A stretch of DNA of 64,000 bases from Streptomyces sp. WM4235 (GTDB taxonomy: Bacteria > Actinomycetota > Actinomycetes > Streptomycetales > Streptomycetaceae), in the NCBI RefSeq assembly GCF_001279725.1, contig NZ_LGDE01000159.1:19207-83206 (forward strand), read 5' to 3'. Each line of letters starts with the position of its first letter. The stretch's first letter is position 1. The notes under the pieces were generated by a model that did not search any database, was not told where the DNA came from, and was given only the letters and a program-made list of their open reading frames with translations. Both the position numbers and the translations under genes were made by a program. Of this stretch, positions 18,888-26,298 are shown piece by piece.

Positions 18888-19673
18888 CGCCGAAGCGGGC
18901 ACCGATTCCGAGGAGGCCTTGGCCGCCGCCTCCGCGCGGTCCCGCTTCTCCCGGCGTACCAGGATCACCCACCCCACCGGCACTCCGGCCGTGAACATCC
19001 ACCACTGGATCGCGTACGCCATGTGCGCGCCGATCGAGTCGTGGTCGGGGTCGCCCACCGGCTCCGGGCTGTCGTTCGCCGGGACCGGTGCGGTGAGTTC
19101 CAGGTAGCCGCCGAGGACGGTCCGGCCCACGGATTCCGCCTGCTGCGTGCTGTTGATCAGCATCACCTGGCGGTCCGGCAGCCCCTTGCGGTCCCTGATC
19201 CCGCTGTCGCCGCTCGTCTCGTCGGCCTTCAGCCGACCGGTGACCGTGATCTCGCCCTTGGGCGCGGCCGGCACCGGCGGGTAGGCGCGCGCGTCGTCGC
19301 CGCCCGCCACCCAGCCGCGGTTGACCAGGACGACCCGGCCGTCGCGCAGCACCAGCGGGGTGATGACGTGGAAGCCGACCTTGTCGTCGTTGTTGGTCCG
19401 GCGGCGGACCACGACCTCGTGCTCCGCGTCGTACGTACCCGTCGCGGTGACCGCGCGCCAGTAGTCGGCCCGGGGGACGGTGTGACCGGGGGAGGTGAGC
19501 TCGGTGACGGGCACCGGCTTCCCGTACAGGTTCCTCGCGATCAGCTCGTTCTGCGCCACCCGGTGCTCGTGGCGGTGGAACTGCCAGAAGCCCAACTTGA
19601 TCATCGCCGGGATGAGGGCGAGGGCGATGAGGGTCAGGCACACCCACTGCCGGGTCAGTACAAAGCGGTACAC
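18885..19673 (-). CDS. SURF1-family protein (cytochrome oxidase assembly)
   Basis: A 262-aa membrane protein with one helix at the N-terminus (about 9-28) and one at the C-terminus (about 210-232), enclosing an extracytoplasmic domain. SURF1 signatures LGFWQFHRHEHR, VGFHVITPLVLRDGRVVLVNRGWV and HMAYAIQWWMFT are clear. Relatives help assemble haem a3 in cytochrome c oxidase. The frame opens upstream to 19886, but that stretch is basic/proline-rich with no homology, and the GTG at 19673 carries the natural N-terminus. Confidence 0.92.
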   Translation of the reverse strand: MYRFVLTRQWVCLTLIALALIPAMIKLGFWQFHRHEHRVAQNELIARNLYGKPVPVTELTSPGHTVPRADYWRAVTATGTYDAEHEVVVRRRTNNDDKVGFHVITPLVLRDGRVVLVNRGWVAGGDDARAYPPVPAAPKGEITVTGRLKADETSGDSGIRDRKGLPDRQVMLINSTQQAESVGRTVLGGYLELTAPVPANDSPEPVGDPDHDSIGAHMAYAIQWWMFTAGVPVGWVILVRREKRDRAEAAAKASSESVPASA

Positions 19674-19680
19674 GCCCTCG

Positions 19681-19686
19681 ACGTTA
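19681..19686 (-). promoter_or_regulatory. Possible leaderless -10 (TAACGT) for the SURF1 gene
   Basis: TAACGT on the minus strand, then 7 nt, then GTG at 19673. Confidence 0.4.
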
Positions 19687-19822
19687 CCCCCAGCCGAGAA
19701 GACCCCGGCGGCCGGGTGGCCGTCCGGGGCCCGGATGGAGGGTTCGGGTGACGACGGGTTCGGCGGCCGACGGGTTCGGTAGCCGATGGGTTCCAGGACG
19801 ACCGGTCGGGAGCGACGCGGAG

Positions 19823-20056
19823 TCAGACGTGATCGACGATGCCCGCCTTTCCGGCAGCGCGGGCGCAGTGCGCCCCGCAGTACCACTGGCCCTCGACGTC
19901 GACGCCCTGCCCGATGATCTGGACCCGGCAGTGCTCGCAGATGGGCGCCATGCGGTGAATGGCGCAGGAGAAGCAGTCGAAGACGTGCACCGCGCCCTGC
20001 GCGTGCACCTCGAAGGACATCCCGTAATCGTTTCCGCAGACCTCACAACGTGCCAT
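19823..20056 (-). CDS. Small Cys-rich, probably zinc-binding protein
   Basis: A 77-aa protein with four CxxC-type pairs: C4/C7, C28/C31, C40/C43 and C60/C64 (CGAHC), plus His18, 24, 34 and 42. The order resembles two treble-clef or LIM-like zinc knuckles. Function is unknown; it is a conserved Streptomyces hypothetical as far as I recall. The ATG at 20056 follows an open frame whose upstream part is unrelated. It lies between the SURF1 and exonuclease genes on the same strand, with 64 nt to the exonuclease stop. Confidence 0.82.
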   Translation of the reverse strand: MARCEVCGNDYGMSFEVHAQGAVHVFDCFSCAIHRMAPICEHCRVQIIGQGVDVEGQWYCGAHCARAAGKAGIVDHV

Positions 20057-20120
20057 GCGCCACAGGGTGGAACCGGACGGGCGGACCGGGAAGGAGGGCG
20101 CCGGGCGAGTCGCGTGACGC

Positions 20121-21098
20121 TCACCCGTCTGCCGCAGCCACGTCCCGCAGCAGGTGGGTGAAGGCGGCCTCGTCGAGGACCGGGGTGCCGAAGGACTTCG
20201 CCTTGACGGTCTTCGAGGTCGAGGAGTCGGGGTCGTTGGTGACGAGCAGGCTCGTGAGCCGCGACACACTCGTCGCGACGTGCAGGCCGGCCTCGATCGC
20301 CCGGTCCTCCAGCAGCTCCCGGTCCACGGAGGTGTCCCCGGAGAACGCGATCCGCATGCCCTGCTTGAGGGGTTTGCCGTCCTCGAACCGACCCGGGTTG
20401 GGGTAGGGGCACGCGGGCCGCTTGCGGGAGGCCCGCCAACTGGTCGCGCCGAACGGCCCCTGGTAGCCGACCCGGGGGGCGGCCGGCGTGTCCGACCACT
20501 CCGTCAACGGCCGGCACTCCAGCAGGGGCAGCCGTACGTTGTCCCGCGCGGCGGCGTGCAGCGACGGACGGAAGGCCTCCGCGAGCACCCGGGCGTCGTC
20601 GAGCGCGTGGTGGGCGCGTTGCTGGACCACGCCGAAGTGCGCGGCGAGGGACTCCAGCTTGTGGTTGGGCAGCGGCAGTTTCAGTTCCTTCGACAGGGCG
20701 ATGGTGCACAGCCGCTGGCGGACGGGCGCCGTCGTGGCGGCCCGCGCGTACTCCCGGGAGATCATCTGCCAGTCGAAGATGGCGTTGTGGGCGACGAGCA
20801 CACGGTCCGCGAGGCGACCCGCGAACTCCTCGGCGATGTCCTCGAAGAGCGGCGCGTCCTGGAGCATGGCGCTGGTGAGGCCGTGGATCCAGACCGGGCC
20901 CGGATCCCTGCGCGGGTTGACCAGCGTGTACCAGTGGTCCTCCACGTTGCCCTGCGCGTCGAGCCGGTAGACGGCCGCGGACACTATCCGGTCGTCGCGA
21001 GCGAGCCCGGTGGTCTCCACGTCGACGACCGCGTACCCCTGTGGGTACGCGGTCGGCCACATCGTCTCTGCGGTCGTACGGTCGTCGAGCATGGTCAC
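20121..21098 (-). CDS. DEDDh 3'-5' exonuclease with C-terminal BRCT domain
   Basis: A 325-aa protein. The DnaQ-like exonuclease fills residues about 22-190: VVDVETTGL (first D-E pair), VLVAHNAIFDWQM (second Asp) and HHALDDARVL (HxxxxD). After a linker a BRCT domain begins at about 235 (MRIAFSGDTSVDRELLEDRAIEAG). This pairing suggests DNA repair or proofreading on damaged or nicked DNA, not the replicase epsilon subunit. A GTG at 21098 and an ATG at 21092 are both possible starts. Confidence 0.9.
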   Translation of the reverse strand: MTMLDDRTTAETMWPTAYPQGYAVVDVETTGLARDDRIVSAAVYRLDAQGNVEDHWYTLVNPRRDPGPVWIHGLTSAMLQDAPLFEDIAEEFAGRLADRVLVAHNAIFDWQMISREYARAATTAPVRQRLCTIALSKELKLPLPNHKLESLAAHFGVVQQRAHHALDDARVLAEAFRPSLHAAARDNVRLPLLECRPLTEWSDTPAAPRVGYQGPFGATSWRASRKRPACPYPNPGRFEDGKPLKQGMRIAFSGDTSVDRELLEDRAIEAGLHVATSVSRLTSLLVTNDPDSSTSKTVKAKSFGTPVLDEAAFTHLLRDVAAADG

Positions 21099-21195
21099 AG
21101 AGGATATCGGCCCCGACTGACACCCGTGGCCCCGCCGGGGTACCCGGGCCGTCGACCGGGGGCGGCGACGAGGTCACCCGAGGGCCGCGACGAGG

Positions 21196-21876
21196 TCAGC
21201 CGCCGCGAGCCGTTCGAGCCGGCGCGGGTCGCGGCGGCGGGGACAGGAGGGCGCTCACGAGTGCCCGTACCGAGAGCAGGAACAGCCGTTCCGGGTCGGC
21301 CGGGCGGGCCAGGGCCCGGGCGAGCGCCCGGTCGTCGGGGGCCGCGGCGGGGTCCCAGAGCTCGCTCTCGGCGGGGGATTGGACGGGCGAGCGCTCGCGG
21401 TTGCGTTCGACCAGCAGGAAGCCGACGATCTGGAACTGGATCGCGCGGACCGCGTCGGCGGCCCGTGCCCCGCGCAGTCCGGCGGCGTGTACCTCGTGGA
21501 CCAGGGCCTGTTGGGCGGGCAGGAACATCCGCTCGGTGAGACCTCGTTCGTGGACCATCGCGATCAGGTGGGGGCGTTCGCGCAGTTCCCGGCGCAGGGT
21601 CCGGGCCACGGAGAGGATCCGGTCGGCCGGGGTGCGGCCCGCGCCGGGCCCGCCGGACGGGGTGCGGGGCAGGATCGCGCCCATGTCCCGGACGGTCCGC
21701 TCCACGAGGGCGTCGAGCAGCGATTCGCGGTTGCCGACGTGCCAGTAGATGGAGGTGACCGCCGTGCCCAGTTCGGCGGCGAGTTTGCGCATGGTGAGTG
21801 CCGCCGGGCCGTGCTGCTTGACCAGCGACGAGGCCGCCTCCAACACCTCCTCGCGGGTCAGCGCGTTTCGGGCCAT
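21196..21876 (-). CDS. TetR family transcriptional regulator
   Basis: A 226-aa one-component repressor. The N-terminal HTH is clear (TREEVLEAASSLVKQHGPAALTMRKLAAELGTAVTSIYWHVGNRESLLDAL), and the C-terminal ligand domain is helical and variable. The ATG at 21876 is the family-typical start; a TTG at 21891 is possible. It is divergent from the decarboxylase/amidohydrolase operon, and a palindrome in the shared promoter region (21949-21963) is its likely operator. The inducer is unknown. Confidence 0.9.
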   Translation of the reverse strand: MARNALTREEVLEAASSLVKQHGPAALTMRKLAAELGTAVTSIYWHVGNRESLLDALVERTVRDMGAILPRTPSGGPGAGRTPADRILSVARTLRRELRERPHLIAMVHERGLTERMFLPAQQALVHEVHAAGLRGARAADAVRAIQFQIVGFLLVERNRERSPVQSPAESELWDPAAAPDDRALARALARPADPERLFLLSVRALVSALLSPPPRPAPARTARGG

Positions 21877-21948
21877 GAGGGAGGCCGCCAATCTGTCGGA
21901 CCGTCACTTCCGGTGTGTGCGTGGGTCTTTACCCTTCATCGTCGACGG

Positions 21949-21963
21949 TGTAACTGTGTTACA
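21949..21963. promoter_or_regulatory. Candidate TetR operator
   Basis: Perfect inverted repeat TGTAAC-TGT-GTTACA, in the 124-nt gap between the divergent TetR gene and the decarboxylase operon. Size and position suit a TetR-family binding site. Confidence 0.6.
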
Positions 21964-21999
21964 GAACCCCCGGGAAACCCAGCGAAGGGTGGTACACCC

Positions 22000-22797
22000 A
22001 TGGCACGCGTACGGTACGGAGCGCGCACCGAGGCGGAGATCGCGGCGTCGCGCGAGAAGAGCTCGAAGCTCCCGGACATCTGGTCCACCGGGGTGGTGGC
22101 GGTCTGGGAGAGCGACCCGGACGTGGTCGCGGCCGTCCTGCCGCCACCGCTCAAGCCCGCCGAGCGGCCCCTCGTACGAGCCAACATCAGCAAGGTCGAC
22201 CTGCCCGGCTACCCGCTCGGCGCGGGCTCCGTGGCCGTGGCCGCCCGGCACGGCGGCGTCGAGGGCTGGTACCCGCTCGTCATGCCGATGACGCACGAGC
22301 GGGCCCTGGTCGGCGGCCGTGAGGTGTTCGGGGAGCCCAAGAAGCTGGGCGAGGTCACCGTCGAGCGGGACGGGCTCGTCGTACGGGCCGCCCTCGCCCG
22401 GCACGGGATCGCCTTCGTCGAGGTGCGCGGGGCGGTGGACCGCGCGCTGCCCCTGCCCGCACCCGCCACCAAGACCGACTTCTACTTCAAGTTCCTGCCC
22501 GCCGTGGACGGTTCGGGCTTCGACGTCGAGCCCGTCCTCGTGCACTGCACCCGCAACGAGAAGGTCCGCAAACTGGAGCACGTCACCGGTGACGTGGTGT
22601 TGCGCGAATCGATGTTCGACCCGGTCGCGGATCTTCCCGTACGCCGTCTCGTGGAGATCACCATCGGGGAGAAGACCACCGACCAGCGGGGCAGGGTCGT
22701 CGAGCGGGTCAGCGCCCAAGCCCTGCTCCCGTACGTCCACCAGCGCTACGACGACCCGATGCAGATCCTCGACGGCCCCCCGGAAGGCAGCGTCTGA
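22000..22797 (+). CDS. Acetoacetate decarboxylase (ADC) family protein
   Basis: A 265-aa ADC-fold protein. Its catalytic loop GREVFGEPKKLGEV puts a Lys pair at 114-115, matching the Schiff-base Lys115/116 region of acetoacetate decarboxylase; PLVMPMTHE and FYFKFLPAVDG fit the fold. The active site is therefore plausibly a working beta-keto-acid decarboxylase, but ADC-like proteins also do aldol/dehydration chemistry. First gene of the operon; the ATG at 22000 is preceded by GAAGGG. The next gene starts 1 nt after the stop. Confidence 0.88.
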   Translation: MARVRYGARTEAEIAASREKSSKLPDIWSTGVVAVWESDPDVVAAVLPPPLKPAERPLVRANISKVDLPGYPLGAGSVAVAARHGGVEGWYPLVMPMTHERALVGGREVFGEPKKLGEVTVERDGLVVRAALARHGIAFVEVRGAVDRALPLPAPATKTDFYFKFLPAVDGSGFDVEPVLVHCTRNEKVRKLEHVTGDVVLRESMFDPVADLPVRRLVEITIGEKTTDQRGRVVERVSAQALLPYVHQRYDDPMQILDGPPEGSV

Positions 22798-22798
22798 G

Positions 22799-23683
22799 AT
22801 GCGACTCGAACCGGGACAGGTGGCCGTCGTCACCGGCGCCGCGAGCGGCATCGGCCTCGCCATGGCCCGCCGCTTCGCCGCCGAGGGGCTGAAGGTGGTC
22901 CTCGCCGACGTGGAGGAGGGCGCCCTGCGCAAGGCCGCCGACGAACTGACGGCCGACGGCGCGGAGGTCCTCGCCCGGCCCGTCGACGTCAGCGACCGGG
23001 ATTCCGTCATCGCCCTCGCCGACGCCGCGTACGAGGCCTTCGGCGCCGTCCACGTCCTGTGCAACAACGCGGGCGTCGGCTCCGGCGCCGAGGGCCGCAT
23101 GTGGGAGCACGAACCCAACGACTGGAAGTGGGCCTTCTCCGTCAACGTCTGGGGCGTCTTCCACGGGATCCAGGCCTTCGTCCCGCGCATGCTCGCCGGC
23201 GGCGCACCCGGCCACGTCGTCAACACCTCCTCCGGCGACGGCGGCATCGCCCCGCTGCCCACCGCCTCCGTGTACGCCGTCACCAAGGCGGCGGTGGTCA
23301 CCATGACCGAGTCGCTCTACGCCCACCTCAAGGCGGAGGGCGCCCGGGTCGGGGCCTCCGTCCTCTTCCCCGGGCCGCACATGCTGCGCACCGGACTGTG
23401 GGAGTCGCACCGCAACCGGCCCGACCGCTACGCGAAGGAACGGCCGCGCAAGTCCCCGTACCGCAGCCTCGACCAGTACGAGACGGCGATGCGCGAGGCC
23501 GGCCACGCGGTGGAGTTCACCCCGGTCGAGGAGGTCGCCGAGCACGTCGTCGAGGGCATCCTCGCCGACCGGTTCTGGATGCTCCCGGCCAGTGAGCACA
23601 GCGACCGGCAGATCCGCGCCCGGTCACGGTCGATGCTCGACCGCGCCAACCCCGCCTACCTGGAAAGTTTCATCCTCGACTGA
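22799..23683 (+). CDS. SDR family oxidoreductase of the catabolic operon
   Basis: A 294-aa classical-type SDR. Motifs: TGAASGIG (12-19), NNAGVG, and active-site Tyr/Lys in YAVTKAAVVTM with the upstream Ser in NTSSGDGG. The C-terminal region has an extra segment SHRNRPDRYAKERPRKSPYR, seen in SDRs annotated for larger substrates. The substrate is unknown; probably oxidation or reduction of a hydroxy/keto group in the operon's pathway. It lies just after the ADC gene and 12 nt before the amidohydrolase. Confidence 0.9.
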   Translation: MRLEPGQVAVVTGAASGIGLAMARRFAAEGLKVVLADVEEGALRKAADELTADGAEVLARPVDVSDRDSVIALADAAYEAFGAVHVLCNNAGVGSGAEGRMWEHEPNDWKWAFSVNVWGVFHGIQAFVPRMLAGGAPGHVVNTSSGDGGIAPLPTASVYAVTKAAVVTMTESLYAHLKAEGARVGASVLFPGPHMLRTGLWESHRNRPDRYAKERPRKSPYRSLDQYETAMREAGHAVEFTPVEEVAEHVVEGILADRFWMLPASEHSDRQIRARSRSMLDRANPAYLESFILD

Positions 23684-23695
23684 GGAGCGTCCGTC

Positions 23696-24985
23696 GTGAG
23701 CGACACCCCGTACGAAGACCCGTACCTGATCATCTCCTCCGACTGCCACGCGGGCCTGCCCACCGAGCAGTACCGCCCCTACCTCGACAGCGCCTTCCAC
23801 CGCGAGTTCGACGAGTTCCTCGGTCAACGCGACGCGCGCCGCGAGGAGGCCACCCGCCTCGGCGTGCGCAACGAGGCCTTCGCCGAGAAGTGGTTCCACG
23901 ACCACGAGGAAGGCCTCAAGGGCGGCTGGGACGTGGGCCGACGCCTCAAGGAACTCGACGGCGACGGCGTGGCCGCCGAGGTCGTCTTCCCCGACGCGGA
24001 CGCCGTCGACAGCCAGACCGCCGCCCCCTTCGGCGTGGGCCTGGGCCTGTCCGGCGACCAGGACCCCGCACTGGGCATGGCGGGTGCGCGGGCGCACAAC
24101 CGCTGGCTCGCCGAGTTCGTGTCCCGGAACCCCGAACGACACTGCGGCGTCGCCCTGCTGCCCATCACGGGCGAACCCGCCGAGGTGGTCGCGGAGATCC
24201 ACCGGGCCAAGGAGTCCGGGCTCGGCGCGTTGATGATCCCCTCGATGTGGGTGGACAAGGCGCCCTACCACGACCGCCGCTACGACCCCGTGTGGGCGGC
24301 GGCGGCCGAGACCGCGATGCCCGTCGTCACGCACTCGGGGGCCGCGCCCCGCCACGAGTACGGCGACCACCTCGGCATCTACGTCTCCGAGGTCACCTGG
24401 TGGCCCTCGCGGCCCCTGTGGTTCCTCCTGTGGTCCGGGGTCTTCGAACGCCACCCCGGCCTGAGGTTCGGCATCGCCGAGTCCGGCTGCTGGTGGCTGC
24501 CCAACCAACTGTGGTTCATGGACCGCCTCTACCTCGGCGCGCACGGCGGCAAGAAGCTCTCGCCCTTCGCCGAGCTGACGCGCCCGCCGAGCGAGTACCT
24601 GGACCGCCAGGTGTTCATCTGCGCCACGAACACCAAGCGCCGCGAACTCGCCCAGCGTTACGAGATCGGCGTCGACAACATCCTGTGGGGCTCGGACTTC
24701 CCGCACCCCGAGGGGACCTGGCCGCACACCCGCACCTGGCTGAAGAACACCTTCCACGACATCCCCGTCGACGAGACCCGCCGCATGCTGGGCCTGGCCG
24801 CCGCCGACGTCTTCGGCTTCGACACGGCGCGGCTCGCCCCCATCGCCCACCGGATCGGGCCGACCCCGGCGGAGCTCGGCCAGCCCACCGACCAGGCGGC
24901 CGTACGTGCCTCCTGGGCCCGCTCGCGGGAGGTGGGCCGGCACTGGCTCACCGGACACGACTTCCCGACGCTGGGGGTCTCGTGA
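23696..24985 (+). CDS. Amidohydrolase_2 family protein (ACMSD-like), copy 1
   Basis: A 429-aa TIM-barrel metal enzyme. The N-terminal metal motif is SSDCHAG (in place of HxH), the central His is in PVVTHSGAAPRHEY and the C-terminal Asp in LWGSDFPHPEG. Characterised relatives of this superfamily include non-oxidative aryl or enol-acid decarboxylases (ACMSD, gamma-resorcylate decarboxylase), so decarboxylation or hydrolysis is possible. GTG start; translation of the next paralogue overlaps its stop (GTGA). Confidence 0.88.
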   Translation: MSDTPYEDPYLIISSDCHAGLPTEQYRPYLDSAFHREFDEFLGQRDARREEATRLGVRNEAFAEKWFHDHEEGLKGGWDVGRRLKELDGDGVAAEVVFPDADAVDSQTAAPFGVGLGLSGDQDPALGMAGARAHNRWLAEFVSRNPERHCGVALLPITGEPAEVVAEIHRAKESGLGALMIPSMWVDKAPYHDRRYDPVWAAAAETAMPVVTHSGAAPRHEYGDHLGIYVSEVTWWPSRPLWFLLWSGVFERHPGLRFGIAESGCWWLPNQLWFMDRLYLGAHGGKKLSPFAELTRPPSEYLDRQVFICATNTKRRELAQRYEIGVDNILWGSDFPHPEGTWPHTRTWLKNTFHDIPVDETRRMLGLAAADVFGFDTARLAPIAHRIGPTPAELGQPTDQAAVRASWARSREVGRHWLTGHDFPTLGVS

Positions 24986-26211
24986 CGACGCCGGCCGAGG
25001 ACCGCTACACCGTCGTCTCGGCGGACTGCCACGCGGGCGCCGACCTGCTGGACTACAAGCCGTACCTGGAGAAGCGCCACCACGACGAGTTCGACGCCTG
25101 GGCGGCCTCGTACGTGAACCCGTACGAGGACCTCCTCGCGGACACCGCCGACCGGAACTGGAACTCCCGGCGCCGACTGGCGGAACTCGAAGCCGACGGC
25201 ATCGTCGCGGAAGTCCTCTTCCCGAACACGATCCCGCCCTTCTTCCCGTCCGCCGCCCTGATGGCCCCGGCGCCCACCCGCGAGGAGTTCACCCTGCGCT
25301 GGGCGGGCCTGCGGGCCCACAACCGGTGGCTGGCCGACTTCTGCGACGACGCCCCGGGACGCCGCGCCGGTGTCACCCAGATCCTGCTGAACGACGTCGA
25401 CGAGGCGGTGAAGGAGATCCGCCGCACCCGCGACGCCGGCCTGACCGGCGGGATCCTCCTGCCGGGCGCGCCCCCGGGCAGCGGCGTCCCCGAGCTGTAC
25501 TCCGCCGCCTACGACCCCATCTGGGCGGTGTGCGACGAGCTGGAGGTCCCGGTCAACCACCACGGCGGCTCGGCCTCGCCCCCGCTGGGGGACGAGCCGG
25601 CGGCCCGGGCGGTCTTCATGGTGGAGACCACCTGGTTCTCCCACCGCGCCCTGTGGCACCTGATCTTCGGCGGCGCCTTCCGCCGGCACCCAGGCCTCCG
25701 GCTCGTCCTGACGGAACAGGGCTCCGGCTGGATCCCCGGCGTGATGGAGATGCTCGACTACTACCACGGCCGTCTGGTCGCCGCCTCGGCCACCGCGGAG
25801 GCCAAGTTCGGCGCGGGTCTGGCCCGGTCCATGGGCAAGGGGCCGAGCGAGGTGTGGCGGGACAACTGCTTCGTGGGGGCCAGCTTCATGCGCCCCCACG
25901 AGGTCCCGCTGCGCCACCGGATCGGCCTCGACAAGATCATGTGGGGTTCCGACTACCCCCACGACGAGGGCACCACGCCGTTCTCCCGCGAAGGCCTCCG
26001 CATCGCCTACGCGGGCCTGCCCCGCGAGGAGGTGGCCGCCATGGTCGGCGGGAACGCGGCCCGCGTCTACGGCTTCGACCTCGCCCGGCTGGACACGGTC
26101 GCGGCCACGTGCGGCCCGCTGGTCTCGGAGATCGCCGAGCCGCTGACGGAGATCCCCCCGGCCGCCACCAGCCCGGCCTTCGCCCGAGGGGGCTCGGTGC
26201 GGGTCTGGTAG
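24982..26211 (+). CDS. Amidohydrolase_2 family protein, copy 2
   Basis: A 409-aa paralogue of the preceding gene: SADCHAGADLLDYKPYLE matches SSDCHAGLPTEQYRPYLD of copy 1. Central His in VPVNHHGGSASPP and metal Asp in MWGSDYPHDEG are conserved. The two copies differ widely in the middle, so they may act on successive intermediates or form a hetero-oligomer (inference). The GTG start overlaps the preceding stop. Last gene of the operon. Confidence 0.88.
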   Translation: MTTPAEDRYTVVSADCHAGADLLDYKPYLEKRHHDEFDAWAASYVNPYEDLLADTADRNWNSRRRLAELEADGIVAEVLFPNTIPPFFPSAALMAPAPTREEFTLRWAGLRAHNRWLADFCDDAPGRRAGVTQILLNDVDEAVKEIRRTRDAGLTGGILLPGAPPGSGVPELYSAAYDPIWAVCDELEVPVNHHGGSASPPLGDEPAARAVFMVETTWFSHRALWHLIFGGAFRRHPGLRLVLTEQGSGWIPGVMEMLDYYHGRLVAASATAEAKFGAGLARSMGKGPSEVWRDNCFVGASFMRPHEVPLRHRIGLDKIMWGSDYPHDEGTTPFSREGLRIAYAGLPREEVAAMVGGNAARVYGFDLARLDTVAATCGPLVSEIAEPLTEIPPAATSPAFARGGSVRVW

Positions 26212-26298
26212 ATCCCGCCTATCCCGCCTATCCCGCCGGACCGGCCTGGTCCGGTGAATCGGCCCGGTCCGGCGAACCGGCGGTCCCGCCGGAGCGGC
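26212..26298. repeat. Short tandem repeats between convergent genes
   Basis: ATCCCGCCT is repeated with period 9 about three times at 26213-26239, then CCGGTCCGG-type repeats (26240-26275). It lies between the amidohydrolase and NACHT gene stops. It looks like slippage-made DNA with local hairpin potential. Confidence 0.6.
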
